From the NCBI GenBank assembly GCA_963555705.1, contig OY743168.1, forward strand, positions 93,040,925-93,104,924: a stretch of 64,000 nt of DNA, given 5' to 3'. Positions 34,951 through 46,932 of this stretch are shown piece by piece (position 1 is the first letter of the stretch; each line of letters opens with the position of its first letter). Origin of the DNA: Ligustrum vulgare. Taxonomy: Eukaryota > Streptophyta > Magnoliopsida > Lamiales > Oleaceae. Both the position numbers and the translations under genes were made by a program. Under the pieces are notes generated by a model. The model had not been told where the DNA came from and searched no databases. It saw only the letters and a program-made list of their open reading frames with translations.

Positions 34951-36039
34951 CATATTTAAGAAAAATAAATAAATAAAAAATATTATTATTATTATTATTA
35001 TTATTATTACTACTACTACTATTAATACTTTTTATTCAGTTTTTCGTGTATTCGTAATACGAAATCACGAAAAAGGGGGCAACTATAAGTGATGCAAAAT
35101 TGGCTTGGACAACACTGCCTTAACTTGTACATGGAATATGCAATTGGACTACTTCAAGCTCAAACACTAAAAAGAGTCGTTGGACCCAATAAAACTAAAA
35201 ACAGCTACAATCCAAACTCGACTTCCAAAGTCAAGTGATTAATATGGACATAACCCTGATTGAGCGACCCACATGGAAGAAGAGCTGATGGAGCCTTGAA
35301 TTGAATAGTGCCCCACATTCAGCCAGATTACTTGTCCATCTCAAAGGAATTGAGAAGTCAGTTACCCACAATCTTGTAAAAACATGAGGAGTAAATGAAG
35401 GAGTAGAGTATAGGACAAGTCATTTTTTTAACATCGTACATCTCCAAAAGAAGCTCTAAATGTAATGAAGAACATGCTCTCCCCCTTCCCCTCATGTACA
35501 TTTTCCAATTTATTATATAAAACATCCAAAATACATTTTGGTCGGACCACGAGTCCGGTCACAATCTGTCTTATGCTTTACGTAATTCTTATACATTTTC
35601 TATTGCGTTGACGAGAAGGAGGATGAATCATTTTCGAAATCAACACACACACACACACACACACACAAAACCTTCTCATGCATATGAGCACTTTCACTTC
35701 GGTTTGCATGTTATTGTGTTAGTTAACGTGCAGAAGCATACTCCAGTGACAAAAAGGGCAAAACATGAAAAAAAAGAGCATAAAATAAATCACTATTAGA
35801 GCCTATTTAGTAATGCGATTTTTAGAAGTGTTTGGGGTTTTTTTTTTAATGAATGCGTGGTTTTAAAAATGTTTGAAAAGTAAAAAATTATGAACTTGAC
35901 TAAGAATAGATAGTTGAGATTGAGTTTGAAAAGTTGAAGTGAAAATTTTCACTTCAGCAAACAAGCTCATAATCATAAAAATGTCATTGTACTCACTCTC
36001 GTTTGCTACCCATCATAATTATGTACAATTTTTTATATA

Positions 36040-36068
36040 TACCGTAAAAAGTCACTTTTGTTGTAGTG
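36040..36068 (-). mobile_element. Truncated CACTA right end (same family as 22901)
   Basis: ACCGTAAAAAGTCACTTTTGTTGTAGTG reads in reverse as CACTACAACAAAAGTGAC followed by TTTTTACGGT, closely matching the 22901 element terminus. No left end was found nearby. Confidence 0.5.
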
Positions 36069-36938
36069 ACCAATGAAAAACCGCCAAACTGCAAATTGCC
36101 ATATATTCAACCCCACCATCCGTTGAATCGATATTGATCCAAATTATAGGTACGGGTCGTGGTTGAAGTTGGCCCATTAGGGCTATGGTTGAAACCTAGG
36201 GTTTTCGAGTGTGAGCCGTGAAGAAGGAAGAAAGGAGTCTGGTGCATGAGGGCAAAGAGATCGCCTGTTTGTGAAGGGCGATCGGGCGTGGACCACTGTT
36301 TGAATAAACAAAATTTATACACAAACTTTTACAAAAGAAAAGGGTTATATTTTGATCTATAAATACTTAGCTCTCGTTTGGCAACCATTAAAAAAATATA
36401 TATATTTGTTACACTGCTCGTTTTCAACCATACACTCGTATAATAATATTAATTTATTGTACATGTAAACTTCAAAATTTTTCCTACTTTTTAATCACGT
36501 ATTCTCTTACAAAAAATATAAAAAAATTATTTTTTTCAAAATAATAGTTATCAAACAGGGCTTAATCAAGGTATTCCTAATTATATGTTGGCAGAAAGAA
36601 TGATCAATATTTATCTAGCTTTAGCTTTGCTCCGAACGGGGCTATCTTCTCTGATATTTTCTTATTGATCATACACGACGTTTCGTGCGTGCTATAACTC
36701 GATGGTAACAAAATATTTCACACGTTAACTATGTTCAAGGGAGTCTCAACCAAATGTATTAATTGTATTCCTTGTTTTATATCGTCCATAGTTTTCACTA
36801 CATTGATTAATGCAAAGTTTTTCCTTATGGTGGGGAAAAAGGAAAAAAGTGAAAAAAAAAGGGAAGAAAAAAGAAAAAGTGAAAAAATGACACATACAAT
36901 AAAAATATATAATTTTTTTGAAAAGGATAACAAATGTA

Positions 36939-37391
36939 TCTACACATATAAGTGAGGAAGTGACATTTTACTATTCCAATTAATGTTGTCAAATCCGGCC
37001 TGACCTGACACCTGGCAACCCGGCCAAAATCCGGGTCGAGTGACCCCAAGAATTCGTTTTGGTCAAACCCAGTCAAAGATCCGGGTTGACCCAATAAACT
37101 TGGTCGACCCGGACCTGGGTTTAATTTTTTTAAAAAATTTATGATTTTTTAAAAAAAAAATTTTAAATTTTTTTTTTTATTATTTTAATGAACGGGTCGA
37201 CCCCGAGTTGATCCCAAGTCGACCCTCTAACCCAGTCCCTCGGTCGGTTCAATGACCGGATTGGTTTTAAAAACATTGGTTCCAATCTTCGTCCAATTTC
37301 GAGCCGCTAGTTGCCTGAAATGCCCTTTTTTTTAACTACAAACTCAAAACATTCGATATTAGCCAAATTGCATGCAACGCATAGACTACCC

Positions 37392-37462
<71 letters not shown>

Positions 37463-37561
37463 TATTATTATTATTATTTTTTTAACTCAACATATTATAT
37501 TAAAAACTCAAAAAATTCAATAATAGTCAAATTGCACACATCGCGTGCATAAAAAAACTAG
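36939..37561 (+). mobile_element. 623-bp non-autonomous Helitron, insertion verified by paralogous empty site
   Basis: It begins TCTACACATATAAGTGAGG directly after an A, and ends GCACACATCGCGTGCATAAA, more As and CTAG directly before a T. This is the classical Helitron pattern (5'-TC, hairpin near the 3' end, CTRR-3', insertion between A and T, no target duplication). Block A has the uninterrupted sequence at about 17938-17960. A second, diverged terminal-like segment lies at 37365-37392. No Rep/helicase gene. Confidence 0.9.
37393..37460. repeat. (CA)n(TA)n compound microsatellite
   Basis: About 19 CA units followed by about 14 TA units, inside the Helitron. Confidence 0.95.
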
Positions 37562-37700
37562 TGTATAAAGAAGACAGATATATAATAGTTGTATAGTCGC
37601 TTTATTGGACTAATTAGTCCATGTTTGTTATAAATTTGAATCTAGATTTTGATTTATATTGAGATCAATAGTCAATTCTAATCACAATTACATGAGATTT

Positions 37701-39560
37701 ACAATTTTTTAATAAGATATTTGATCAACGTTTATCAAAATCTATTAAAAATTTAACTTGATGTTAATTTTTATTGTATTATTTAGTACAAGCATGCATC
37801 ATGCATGCCACTCATATTGTTGAAATGTCGACGCCTAGGCTAACCCACAGCGTCCTCATTATTTATAATTTTTCTCTCATTTTTCTTCTCTATTCAAGCA
37901 TCTAATAAAACTTGATGTCAAAAAATTGATGAGTCAATTGCTACAATATTTTTTACTAAGTTCAAAGAGGCATGTTGATACAAGACCAACGTGAATAATA
38001 ATAAATTGAATTCTTGTTCATGACATGCGAATGAGTGTTCATCGATTGTCGTTCCAACGTACGTAAGAAATATACTGGAATCCTCCAATAAATAAGAAAA
38101 AGTGAAATATTTTTAATCAATAAAATTGTGCATAATTTTTCAAGCCCTTAACATGCATGTATTTGTAGACTAGAAACAAATCTTAGTTTTACTGTTTGAT
38201 TTATAAACTTTTTTATTTATGATTTTGAGGTAAAAAGTAATTATTGAAAATTGGAGAGAGAAAAAATTTGTTGTTAAAAAGTGATTTGAGAAATTGTATT
38301 GTTTATAAACATATTTATAAACAAGATTGTTTGCCTTACCCGAACACATGCTAAAACTAATTAAAATAAACTAGGAAATTATAGAAGATTCGGAATAAGT
38401 CTAAAAAATTGTGAAGATGACAAAATTATCCCTAAATTTACCAAAACATAAAATATTAAAACGGATTCTTGAACGCTGGAATTTGACCCTTGATGTTGGA
38501 TAAAATCCATCATCACAAAGGCTCGGCAGAATCAAATGACCCTTCTGAAATGTACTTGCTCAGGTAATTTTGACGGAAAAAGCTAAAGGAACAATCAAAT
38601 TGAACAACCACTTGAAATCGTCCACCACCCATGTGAAATGGATGTTCAAGTGATTGTTTAATTTGTGTTGTTCATGTAGCACATTCCAATTTTGACACCC
38701 TGGCTGAAAGTTATGCACGCCTAGGTAAATCCTTCTAACTTCTTTTCTTTTCCAATTGGCCACGTTTGGTAACAATACTTTTTTGATATATAAATCAATT
38801 TATAAATTACACAATTTTTTTCAAACCAATTTTTAACATTCTCTCTCCAATTTCCAACAAGTACTTTTTATTTCAAAATCATAAATAAATCAATTAATAA
38901 ATCAACTAGTGTTATAATCTTCTTCTAATTGCTCCATCACATTTAAGAGAGGCGATTATGGCAACAAACTGACCATTTAATTGAGGGTTCTCGACCATTT
39001 GATCTTGTCCCACTTCAGGGAAAAGAATGATCACTCTTTGCAGTGCACACACTCTCTTTCTTTGATATGTACTCTTTCTACGCCATCTTTTTCTTGAGAT
39101 ATTTCTTCACATACGAGCGGTAATTAAGTATGTTGACCACAAAATGTGGTGGGACATTAGATTAATTCGTTTCAACTCCTCCCTATTGAACACGTGGACT
39201 TCGAGAAATTATCCTTTTCTGTACGCTAGTAGGTCTTTTGACCAAACTTCGGGTTTCTCGACCCTTCCAATTTTTTTAGACTATTTGTGCCATTTCCGAG
39301 GCAATCAAAAACAATTTGAATGAACATGCAATTATGAAACTATGTCTAACCATCTCATTTAATAACCAAATATATATGTCATTTGACTTCAACACTTTCT
39401 CTTATAAACAATTTGTATTCATTTGCATAAAATATACAACTTTTTATAAATATTTATCAAAAAGCAAAACCCTAGGTAGTAGTTAAATTAATAGAAGAAT
39501 AGAAATTCCAGTGTAGAGGCCACTTGAGAGAATCTCCTACCAGCAAGCTTCCCCTCTTTT
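37701..39560. other. Intergenic DNA with an imperfect inverted repeat
   Basis: 38195-38330 and 38775-38915 are diverged reverse complements (landmarks ATTTATGATTTTGA, AAAAAGTA and AAATTGGAGAGAGA), suggesting a MITE/foldback of about 700 bp. No gene recognised. Confidence 0.5.
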
Positions 39561-39565
39561 CCTTC

Positions 39566-39573
39566 TATAAATA
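39566..39573 (+). promoter_or_regulatory. TATA box of the second CEP-like gene
   Basis: TATAAATA lies 113 bases before the ATG at 39679, almost the same spacing as in the first peptide gene. Confidence 0.65.
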
Positions 39574-39678
39574 CCTAAGAATCCCATAAGTTCAAGCATC
39601 CCTCAACATTATACATTGCTAATTATATTTCTTTTCCTTCCCTATTTATATCTCCCTAGCTTGTTCATACTCTTAATT

Positions 39679-39975
39679 ATGGCTCATTCTAATTTAGTCA
39701 TTTTTTCCCTCGTTCTCCTCATGATTTTCTCCCTATATATCGTGGGAAGAAATTTGAAGTTGGAGGGAAAAAATGATTTACATGCAACGAAGATCTTGAA
39801 TACAAATATGGCTGCAATTATGCCGCCACCACCACCATCGGTTCCAGTTCAGCCACAGCCACTGGGCCACGTGAATGATTTCGGGACCACAACACCAGGT
39901 CACAGCCCCGGGATTGGACACGGCCAGGAGAAGCTGTCTCTCATTATATATATTTGCTTTGTATTCCAAGTATAA
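39679..39975 (+). CDS. CEP-like secreted signalling peptide precursor
   Basis: The first ATG after the TATA box gives a 98-residue protein. It opens with a signal peptide (MAHSNLVIFSLVLLMIFSLY). A pro-region with a Pro-rich patch (MPPPPPSVPVQPQP) and then VNDFGTTTPGHSPGIGH follow, close to the CEP consensus of an Asp-Phe start, Pro/Thr centre and GHSPG-GH end. By family knowledge this would be cleaved and hydroxylated to a 15-residue apoplastic signal. Unlike most CEP precursors, about 18 residues (from GQEKLSLIIY) follow the peptide, several hydrophobic; this tail may come from a lost stop codon. No intron is evident. It shares VNDFG and the C-terminal PGIGH with the gene at 32585, 7 kb away, so the two are probably tandem relatives. 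Confidence 0.82.
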   Translation: MAHSNLVIFSLVLLMIFSLYIVGRNLKLEGKNDLHATKILNTNMAAIMPPPPPSVPVQPQPLGHVNDFGTTTPGHSPGIGHGQEKLSLIIYICFVFQV

Positions 39976-40114
39976 TATGATTAATGTTCAATTTGTAGTT
40001 GTATGTATTTTCTAGCCGTTTCAAGATTGAAGAATTGCTTGTTTGAATTTTTGAAATTCCGATACACATCGAGTCTCGTAATAATGAATAGCACTCTTCG
40101 ATCGAGTCTTCGTT

Positions 40115-40446
40115 CACTAGTACATTAAGAGTCAAAGGCGTCGGTTGTAAAGCAGAAAAGACGTCGGTTGTACAGGAGACGCTTTTAGTAGAGACGCTAA
40201 AAGTGCATACTTAAGGCGTCGGTCGTAAACCGACGCCTTAAGTTAATTAAAGGCGTCGACAACCGATCGACGCCTTTTCTCAACTAAAAGCGTCGGTTGT
40301 TACGTAAAAATCGACGCCTTTAGTTGAGAAAAGGCGTCGGTTGTTGTTTAACAACCGACGCCTTTAATTGAGAAAAGGCGTCGGTTGTTAAACAACAACC
40401 GACGCCTTTTACAAATATTTTTTTTTTATGTAATTTTGTACTAGAC
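40115..40446. mobile_element. 332-bp CACTA-like MITE with AAGGCGTCGGTTGT repeats
   Basis: The left end is CACTAGTACATTAAGAG. The right end (reverse GTCTAGTACAAAATTACAT) matches after two changed terminal bases. GTT lies directly outside both ends. The body is made of GGCGTCGGTTGT and its reverse complement ACAACCGACGCC in alternating orientation, able to form stacked hairpins. Confidence 0.68.
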
Positions 40447-42145
40447 GTTATTGCCGAAGTTTCTCACCTTAGTTTTCATCACAAGTCTTCACAATATTCT
40501 CAACACCACCCTTTTTCCTTGTTTGGTTTCACCAAAAAAGTGGATAAAAACTCGATTCAAAATTAAAACTTATTTTTAACTATACATTTTATGAAACCCA
40601 CAACTTCAACCATACATTTCATCAATTTTTACCAAATCTATTAAAATTATGATTTATTTTTTTTATCTAATCCAAACATAGCATAATAAAAAAAATTGAA
40701 TAATTAATTAAGAAATAGGATTTTCCAAATAAAAAGGAAATATGGGTTATTTCTCGTTTCCAAATTCCAAGGGACAAAGCAGAATTTCTACCTCTAAAAA
40801 GTTAAGTGAAGTCTTCTTTCATTTATCTACGCTGAAGTACGATCAAGTTCTGTTGAATTATTGGCTTAAAATCAAATAAAGAAGTCTTTAGAAATGTTAT
40901 CTTGTTTAATATAAACTTTTGTGATATTTCGAGGATTACTTAAAGTAATCGAGGGCAAAATAAATAAAGGGCAACCATAAAATCGATTGGAAATTGTATT
41001 TTGGGATAATTGTATAGATTACTTACTTTAGATAATAAAACTGATTTTTACTACCCAAATAAAAAATTTTGAAAAATACTTCATTGTTACTAAAAAAAAT
41101 TGAAAAGTATAATAAGTATCATACTGTGATACTAACATATTTGAGAAATATCAAAAGTATCAGATTGTGATACTTCACGTGATTATGAAGTATTTTTCAA
41201 TTTTTATGATTTTATTATAAGTAATTTTCAATTTTTATAAAATTCAAGTAAATTTCAATTTGATCCCTAAAAGTAATGTAATTATGTGAATAGCCCTTGT
41301 ATTTTTGTTAGTTGTTGTGTAAAGTTGTTAAACAATTTTTTACAAGTTATTTTGGACTTGCGTATTTTACAAAAAGAGATTGACTTTTGGGTAAAAGTGT
41401 GAAACATATTATTTTTCTTGAAAAATAGGGGACTCTCACTCTCGTCACTCTCCTCTTTCAAAATAAAAACTCTTTCATTTCACCATTGTTAAAATATTTT
41501 CTTTCGTTTCTCTACGTTGAAGGTAAGATCAAGCTCATGACGACCTTTTTGGGATGTCGCTAATAACCGTTGAATAGCAAGTGCTTTTTCTCGTGTGTGG
41601 ATCTCATAAAGAAAGATAAAAGAAGTAATAAAGGAAAATTCTGACGAATAGGACCTTCTAATGAGAGAAAATGAAAAATATATTAACTTTAATGATTCAA
41701 CATTTCCAACTTTCAGTAATAAACATCAGCCTAACTGGCTGGAGGAGGGGAGAATCTGAGACTAGTATAGAAAACAAAAAGTTTGTTATTATTTTTTGTT
41801 AGGACGAAGAAAAAGATTGATCATACTATTTTAGATATTTGCAATGTAGATTATAATATCCATGAATATGTACCCAAAATAACCCCCGTCTTTTTCAATG
41901 GAGGGGTAAAACATGGTGACACAAATAATTTTAATAAATAAAAAATGAAAAAAAAAATGTAAATTAACATCTTTTTCCATCTTAAAATATAGTAGATCCT
42001 CTTCTGGGCATTTGGATCGATCATCTTATTGCGACATAATATATGGTGTACCTTCAGATATTAGTTTTGAATATGTACCTTCAGAGTCATTGAGATTAAG
42101 AGCTTACTTGGTATATGATGTTTTGGATGAATTACAAGTTTTTGA
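40447..42145. other. Intergenic DNA, no gene recognised
   Basis: AT-rich. Short repeats TGAAAAGTAT/GATACTT lie around 41060-41230, nothing more. Confidence 0.5.
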
Positions 42146-42159
42146 AATCACTACAAGAA

Positions 42160-42395
42160 AAAAGGTCTTTTGTAACATGTAAATGACAACATTCGTTAAT
42201 TGCATATTGTTAAAAGAGGTCTATTGCAACATTCACTTGTTGCATGTTGCCTTTGATTCATTTATTTGAGTTTTAGCAACATTCAGCAAGTGAGTGTTGC
42301 TAAAAATAAGCTTTTGCAACGCGCAGTGCGCGTTGCCTTTAGTTCAGCCTTTCGCAACACGCATTGCGAGTTGCCAAAGAGTTTTGTGACTAAAT
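42160..42395. repeat. Left subterminal repeats (GCAACGCGCAGTGCGCGTTGC type)
   Basis: Inverted pairs such as TTTGCAACGCGCAG / GCGCGTTGCC and AGCAACATTCAGCAAG / TGAGTGTTGCTAAAA. Confidence 0.85.
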
Positions 42396-42479
42396 TTTAC
42401 ATTTATAAAAAATTGAAACTAAATTGCAACTTATCTTTATTTTTATCCGTTCCCTTCCCTAGTCCTACATCCTATCCTG

Positions 42480-42520
<41 letters not shown>

Positions 42521-42718
42521 TATTTATTTTATATATTATATTTCACTATCACAATCGCTTTACTATTATTTATTTTATATTATATTTTTAACTGTTAAAA
42601 AGCAATTTCAATATTTATAGTTAGTGTGGAAATTGTATATAATACGCTTAAAATTAGTCCCAAATAACTCTGCAATTAATTTACAACTGGCTCGATATAA
42701 ATTTCTAATTATTTTAAG

Positions 42719-42900
42719 TCACTACTAGAAATGGAGGCTTTAGAGACGGATTTTTACCAACGGATGTCATTTGTTACTATTAGTAACAGATTACCAACGA
42801 ATTTCCAATGTAATATAATTAGAAATCTTTATGTAAAATAAATAACGAAATTACCAAAAACATATAATCGTCATTGAGATTTTGTCGTTAATCCGTGGAT

Positions 42901-42934
<34 letters not shown>

Positions 42935-43140
42935 TAAATATAAAATTTACCAATGAAGACTGTGACGTACTAATCATCGATAGTAAAATTAAAAAAAAAA
43001 ATTGAAATTTACCATGAATTTCTTCGATGGTAATATGTTAAATATTTATTGGTAATATATTGAAATTTAATAAATTTAAATATAAACATTAGTTGCATTA
43101 CCTACAACTATTTTTTTCATTGAACTTATTAAAATTAATA
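42719..43140 (+). mobile_element. Possible truncated second CACTA end nested in the large element
   Basis: CACTACTAGAAATGGAGGC at about 42721 is a known style of CACTA terminus, followed by TACCAACGGA/TTACCAACGAA repeats. A poly-T of about 28 bases lies at 42907-42934. No right end was found. Confidence 0.4.
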
Positions 43141-43172
43141 AAAATAAATGGAAATGAATAACAAGACTAAGG

Positions 43173-43607
43173 TGGCGTTCTGTTTGTATTTTATTTTGTA
43201 TTTTCATTTTCGAAAATGTTTTGTGTTTTGTGTTTTCATTTTTGTTTTCAAATTTGTTGAAAACGCGTTTGGTTTGTCATTTCTGAAAACTGTTTTTGAA
43301 AATGAAAAGCTGGAAAACACGTTCTGTTTGAAATTTTGCAGAACACTATTTAAACTATTTTTAATTAATTTGCTTACAGAATACTACTAACTCCAACTCA
43401 AATTTCCTTTCACAATACACTAAAAATATGGTTACATGCAACACACTAATGTGAGTATTAAGAGTCTATATTAACACAGCTTGGTCAGGTTCGGGATTTG
43501 AGAAAGCTCTACTTCTATTAAAATCCAGAAAATGCAAGTTCTTTCAAAACCACCAGAGTCCATTTATCATTACATTTTTTGAAATATAACAACAAGAATT
43601 CTCATTT

Positions 43608-43645
<38 letters not shown>

Positions 43646-44040
43646 TAATGTTGATATTGAATTGAATAAAACTTTATTTAAACTAAGTTCCAAGTTAGGA
43701 TAATTCTCAAAAAAAAAAAAAAAAAAAATCTTTATTTAGGCTTAGTTCCAAGTTAGGATAATTCTAAAAAAAAAAAATAAAAAAATAAAACCTTTATATT
43801 AAGCTTAGTTCTAAGTTAAGATAATTCTTAAAAAAAAAAAAAAAAAAATTCCCAAAACGCGTTTTCCGCGTTTTGAACATTTTTTGTCGAAATACACACA
43901 AAACGCTCAAAACGATGTTTCGGGCGTTTTTCGTTTTGTGTACAATTTTTTTTTTTTATTTTCCAAAATGCATTTTCGAAAATGATAAAGAGAACGCGTT
44001 TTTAACGTTTTCGAAAATAAAAACAGAAAACAGAACGGGG
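43173..44040. mobile_element. Inverted-repeat element with GTTCTGTTT ends
   Basis: The left GGCGTTCTGTTTGTATTTT and right (reverse CCCCGTTCTGTTTTCTG) ends are inverted, each leading into ATTTTCGAAAA/CGTTTT motifs. Inside, three tandem units of about 63-65 bp (TTAGTTCCAAGTTAGGATAA plus poly-A) lie at about 43683-43840, preceded by a 35-base poly-T. Non-coding. Confidence 0.6.
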
Positions 44041-46930
44041 CTAACTCTCCCATTTCAAAATTTCACTGCCCCTCCTAAAAAGTTCAATAATAATCCTCCC
44101 AATTCTTCCAAAGTTACAAAAATATTTCATTTCCCTCCTCCCAGCTCGGCACACAATTGAGATTCCCCAAAAAATTACTCAAGACATTTTTTCGCCAAAC
44201 TCTCCCATTCTGTTGCCTTGTCCGCCGCCTCTCCCTCCGCACACTTGAAAGCTGAAAAGCTGAGGCAATAGCATCCGGGCGGTGAGCGAGTGAGCAGTGA
44301 GCAGGACGATTATTTAGAGCCTGGGTGTGAGCAGTATGTATATCTACGATTCTTCGAGGTCGCCGACTCGCCGGTAATCCTCTATAATACCTCATCTTTT
44401 GTTTCGTTTTACTGATCATTGAAGTGAATAGTTGGAATACGAAAGGTTGTTCGCAAAGTGTTTGATGAAATTCCTGATTGATAATCTGTTTGCATTTAAA
44501 TTTTCTTATTATCAGCAGAGGAAATTTTCAAACAAAGCCTCCCTCATACTTGTCTGCGTTTGCACGGCTATGATTATTTGGACATTCTTTTGACTTGAAA
44601 TGAATTGTTTGGACAATCTTGGAACTGATAATGCATCAAATGGTTCTGAAGCATCTTTCTGATTTGTTATAAACAATCTTTTACTGTCTTTTGGATCATT
44701 GTTTTCACTGAGACATTAGCTACCAACTTTAAATGAAAAGTAAGCAGATTTTTTAGGTCCTACTGTTCTGCTGGAAAATTTTTGTCTCTACATTTGGATC
44801 CCTTTGTTGAGAAAATTATTAACCTTCCTTTGCGTCACCATAAATCCATGTTTGGATAACTTTTAAAAAGTACAAATAGCACTTACCTAAACAGAGACAA
44901 TGCTGAGGACTAAGAGGAAGAAAAACAGTGATGTCGGTAAGTCCAACATATTTCTGGGCATCAAAAATGCTTATCTCAGTGTCAATTTCTGGGGAATTCT
45001 GTTCAGGTTTTTTGGGTTTAAGATATGAGGAAAAGGATACATCTGTAAAGGTACTTTCCTCAACAACAGATCTGTAATGAAGACCTATAAGAATACTGCT
45101 TATCTCTTGCACATTGAACCCCATGAACACAGTGCACTTCCAAGTTCCAACTTATATATTCTGTACTTATTTGTAGTTTTGTTCACTGAAAATGTTATAT
45201 GTTGTGTTGTTCTTGGGTTCAACTTCCGAAGGAAGAAAATATAGAGAATAATGGAAGAGGCCATTGTAGACAATAAACAGAGAGAATATAATCATGAGCT
45301 GCTTGAACTTGAAGTGAATTATACTTTGGATAGATTAGAGAATGAATTGTGCATGTGTTGTGGGATGATGAGTGCCAGTTGTTGAGAATAGTTTTTCTAA
45401 GCCAAGAGTTGGCTTATTCGCCAACTAATCGAGCCTTTGAAATTGAAGATCAAAAGTTTTGGATGTTCAAATTTTGTTCTTCAAACTTTTTCATAAAAGA
45501 TCGTCACTTTTTTTCCCCATTTTATAGATATTTGTATAGCTTTCATATCCAAAATTTTTAATACAAGTAAAACATAATTACGAAGAAACAATATACAGAA
45601 AAAATCAACAATCCACTGGGTTTATTTAAATATTTGAACGACATATCAAATATGAAATAATATTTTTTTTAGTTGCTTTTTAGAGTTTGTCACTTTTTTT
45701 TTTTAATTTATTTATAACTTTCAACTTATATGATGTTATCTTCATATATATATATATAGATAATAAAAATGAAACATAATCATAAAGAGATATCATGTAG
45801 AAGAAAATTAACAATCTCTTGAATCTATTCTAAGTTTTTGATTTGTGTTTCACATAATGAGTGACATACAATGTTACTTTTGAATATTAAAAAAAAAAAA
45901 GTGGCACAATCTCACCTTTTTTGTAAATAAAAAAAATAATTAAAAAAAAGAAGAAGTGATTCTTGATTTCGTTCTGTTTGACTGCCATAGGTATGGTAAA
46001 ATCAAAGTGGATAATTTTCTTTATATACTATTTAAATGCCATAGGCTTGTTTGAAATAGGTTTCCAATTTAGCTTTAGGAGGTTTCGTGATAATAAAATG
46101 TTATCGAAATTCATTGAAAACCAAAAATTATCAAGCCTAGAGATGAAGACAGTAGATACGATTGTTAACGAGTAATTTACATCATTTCAAAGTATGTGTA
46201 TAAAGGAAGTCATTAACAAGATATAATATGGTGCTGAGTTTCTTTTTCAATGTTATACTATAGGTGTTTGCAATGCCAGAGGCTTCAATATTAGGACTTT
46301 TTCCTTATGTTAGCCCCAGCTATTTCCGTTAGGGTTGTGAATTAAGTTATAACTTCCAACAGTGTCTTTGATTAAGGTTGTCAAAAGTTGAACATTCTAT
46401 TTGCTTGAAATTTTATGTTACAGTAACGATATTTTTTGAATATTTGTTATGGAATGTTGAGTAAAACAATAACAATGTCAAAAGATTACGATCATGAAAG
46501 TGGATGGTACTTGTAATATTGGAGCATGATCTACAAAGTTCAACTTTGTTTGAATTTTGAAATACTTTTAAGGCAATTAACAGAAAGTTGAGAAAATTCC
46601 TTCTTGTGTTGAAATATCCGTTTTGTTGAAGTAGACACAAACTTGAAATTGAAGAACCAAGAATATAAAAGAACTTGACTCCTAGACTCCAGTACGACTG
46701 TGCAACTACAAGCCTGCAAGGACTTGCAAGGTTAGTGCGTCATTTGATTTAGATAATGACATTTGAATTTGTTTTTGAAAATGTGACATTTGAATTTTGA
46801 ATTTGGCTATGATCTACACTTTCTTAGGAGCTGATATCTCATATTTTATTTCTTAATTTGAATCTATCTAAATGTGCATAGAATGGATAATATCTTTCAG
46901 TTGTTCAGTGTTGGCTAATATCTTTGTATA
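44041..46930 (+). other. 5' non-coding part of the CACTA transposase gene
   Basis: A GC-richer leader-like segment (44200-44400) is followed by intron-like T-rich DNA. 45546-45660 and 45700-45860 are diverged repeats of each other (AAACATAAT, AACAATC landmarks). No domain-bearing open frame occurs before 46933. Confidence 0.4.
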
Positions 46931-46932
46931 TG

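Larger units (their letters stand above)
33170..35778 (+). mobile_element. Non-coding LTR retrotransposon (TRIM/LARD-like)
   Basis: Two direct repeats of about 700 bp (33170-33909 and 35084-35778) begin TGTAAGTGATGCAAAATTGG and TATAAGTGATGCAAAATTGG. Just before the second is AAAAAGGGGGCAAC, a good polypurine tract. The 1.17-kb interior codes for no retrotransposon protein. The second repeat lacks about 52 bp present at about 33480-33530 of the first. No primer-binding site or target duplication was recognised, so a plain segmental duplication remains possible. The copy sits in block B and is absent from paralogous block A. Confidence 0.62.
36069..37700 (+). repeat. Segmental duplication block B, right part (paralogous to 16450-18080)
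   Basis: It matches block A over its length except for the Helitron at 36939-37561 present only here and the MITE at 16830 present only in A. No gene is retained in this part. Confidence 0.88.

Noticed and set aside
42266..42598. 110-codon frame at the left end of the large CACTA element
   Set aside because: It runs through subterminal repeats and an (ATT)n run giving poly-Ile; not a gene.
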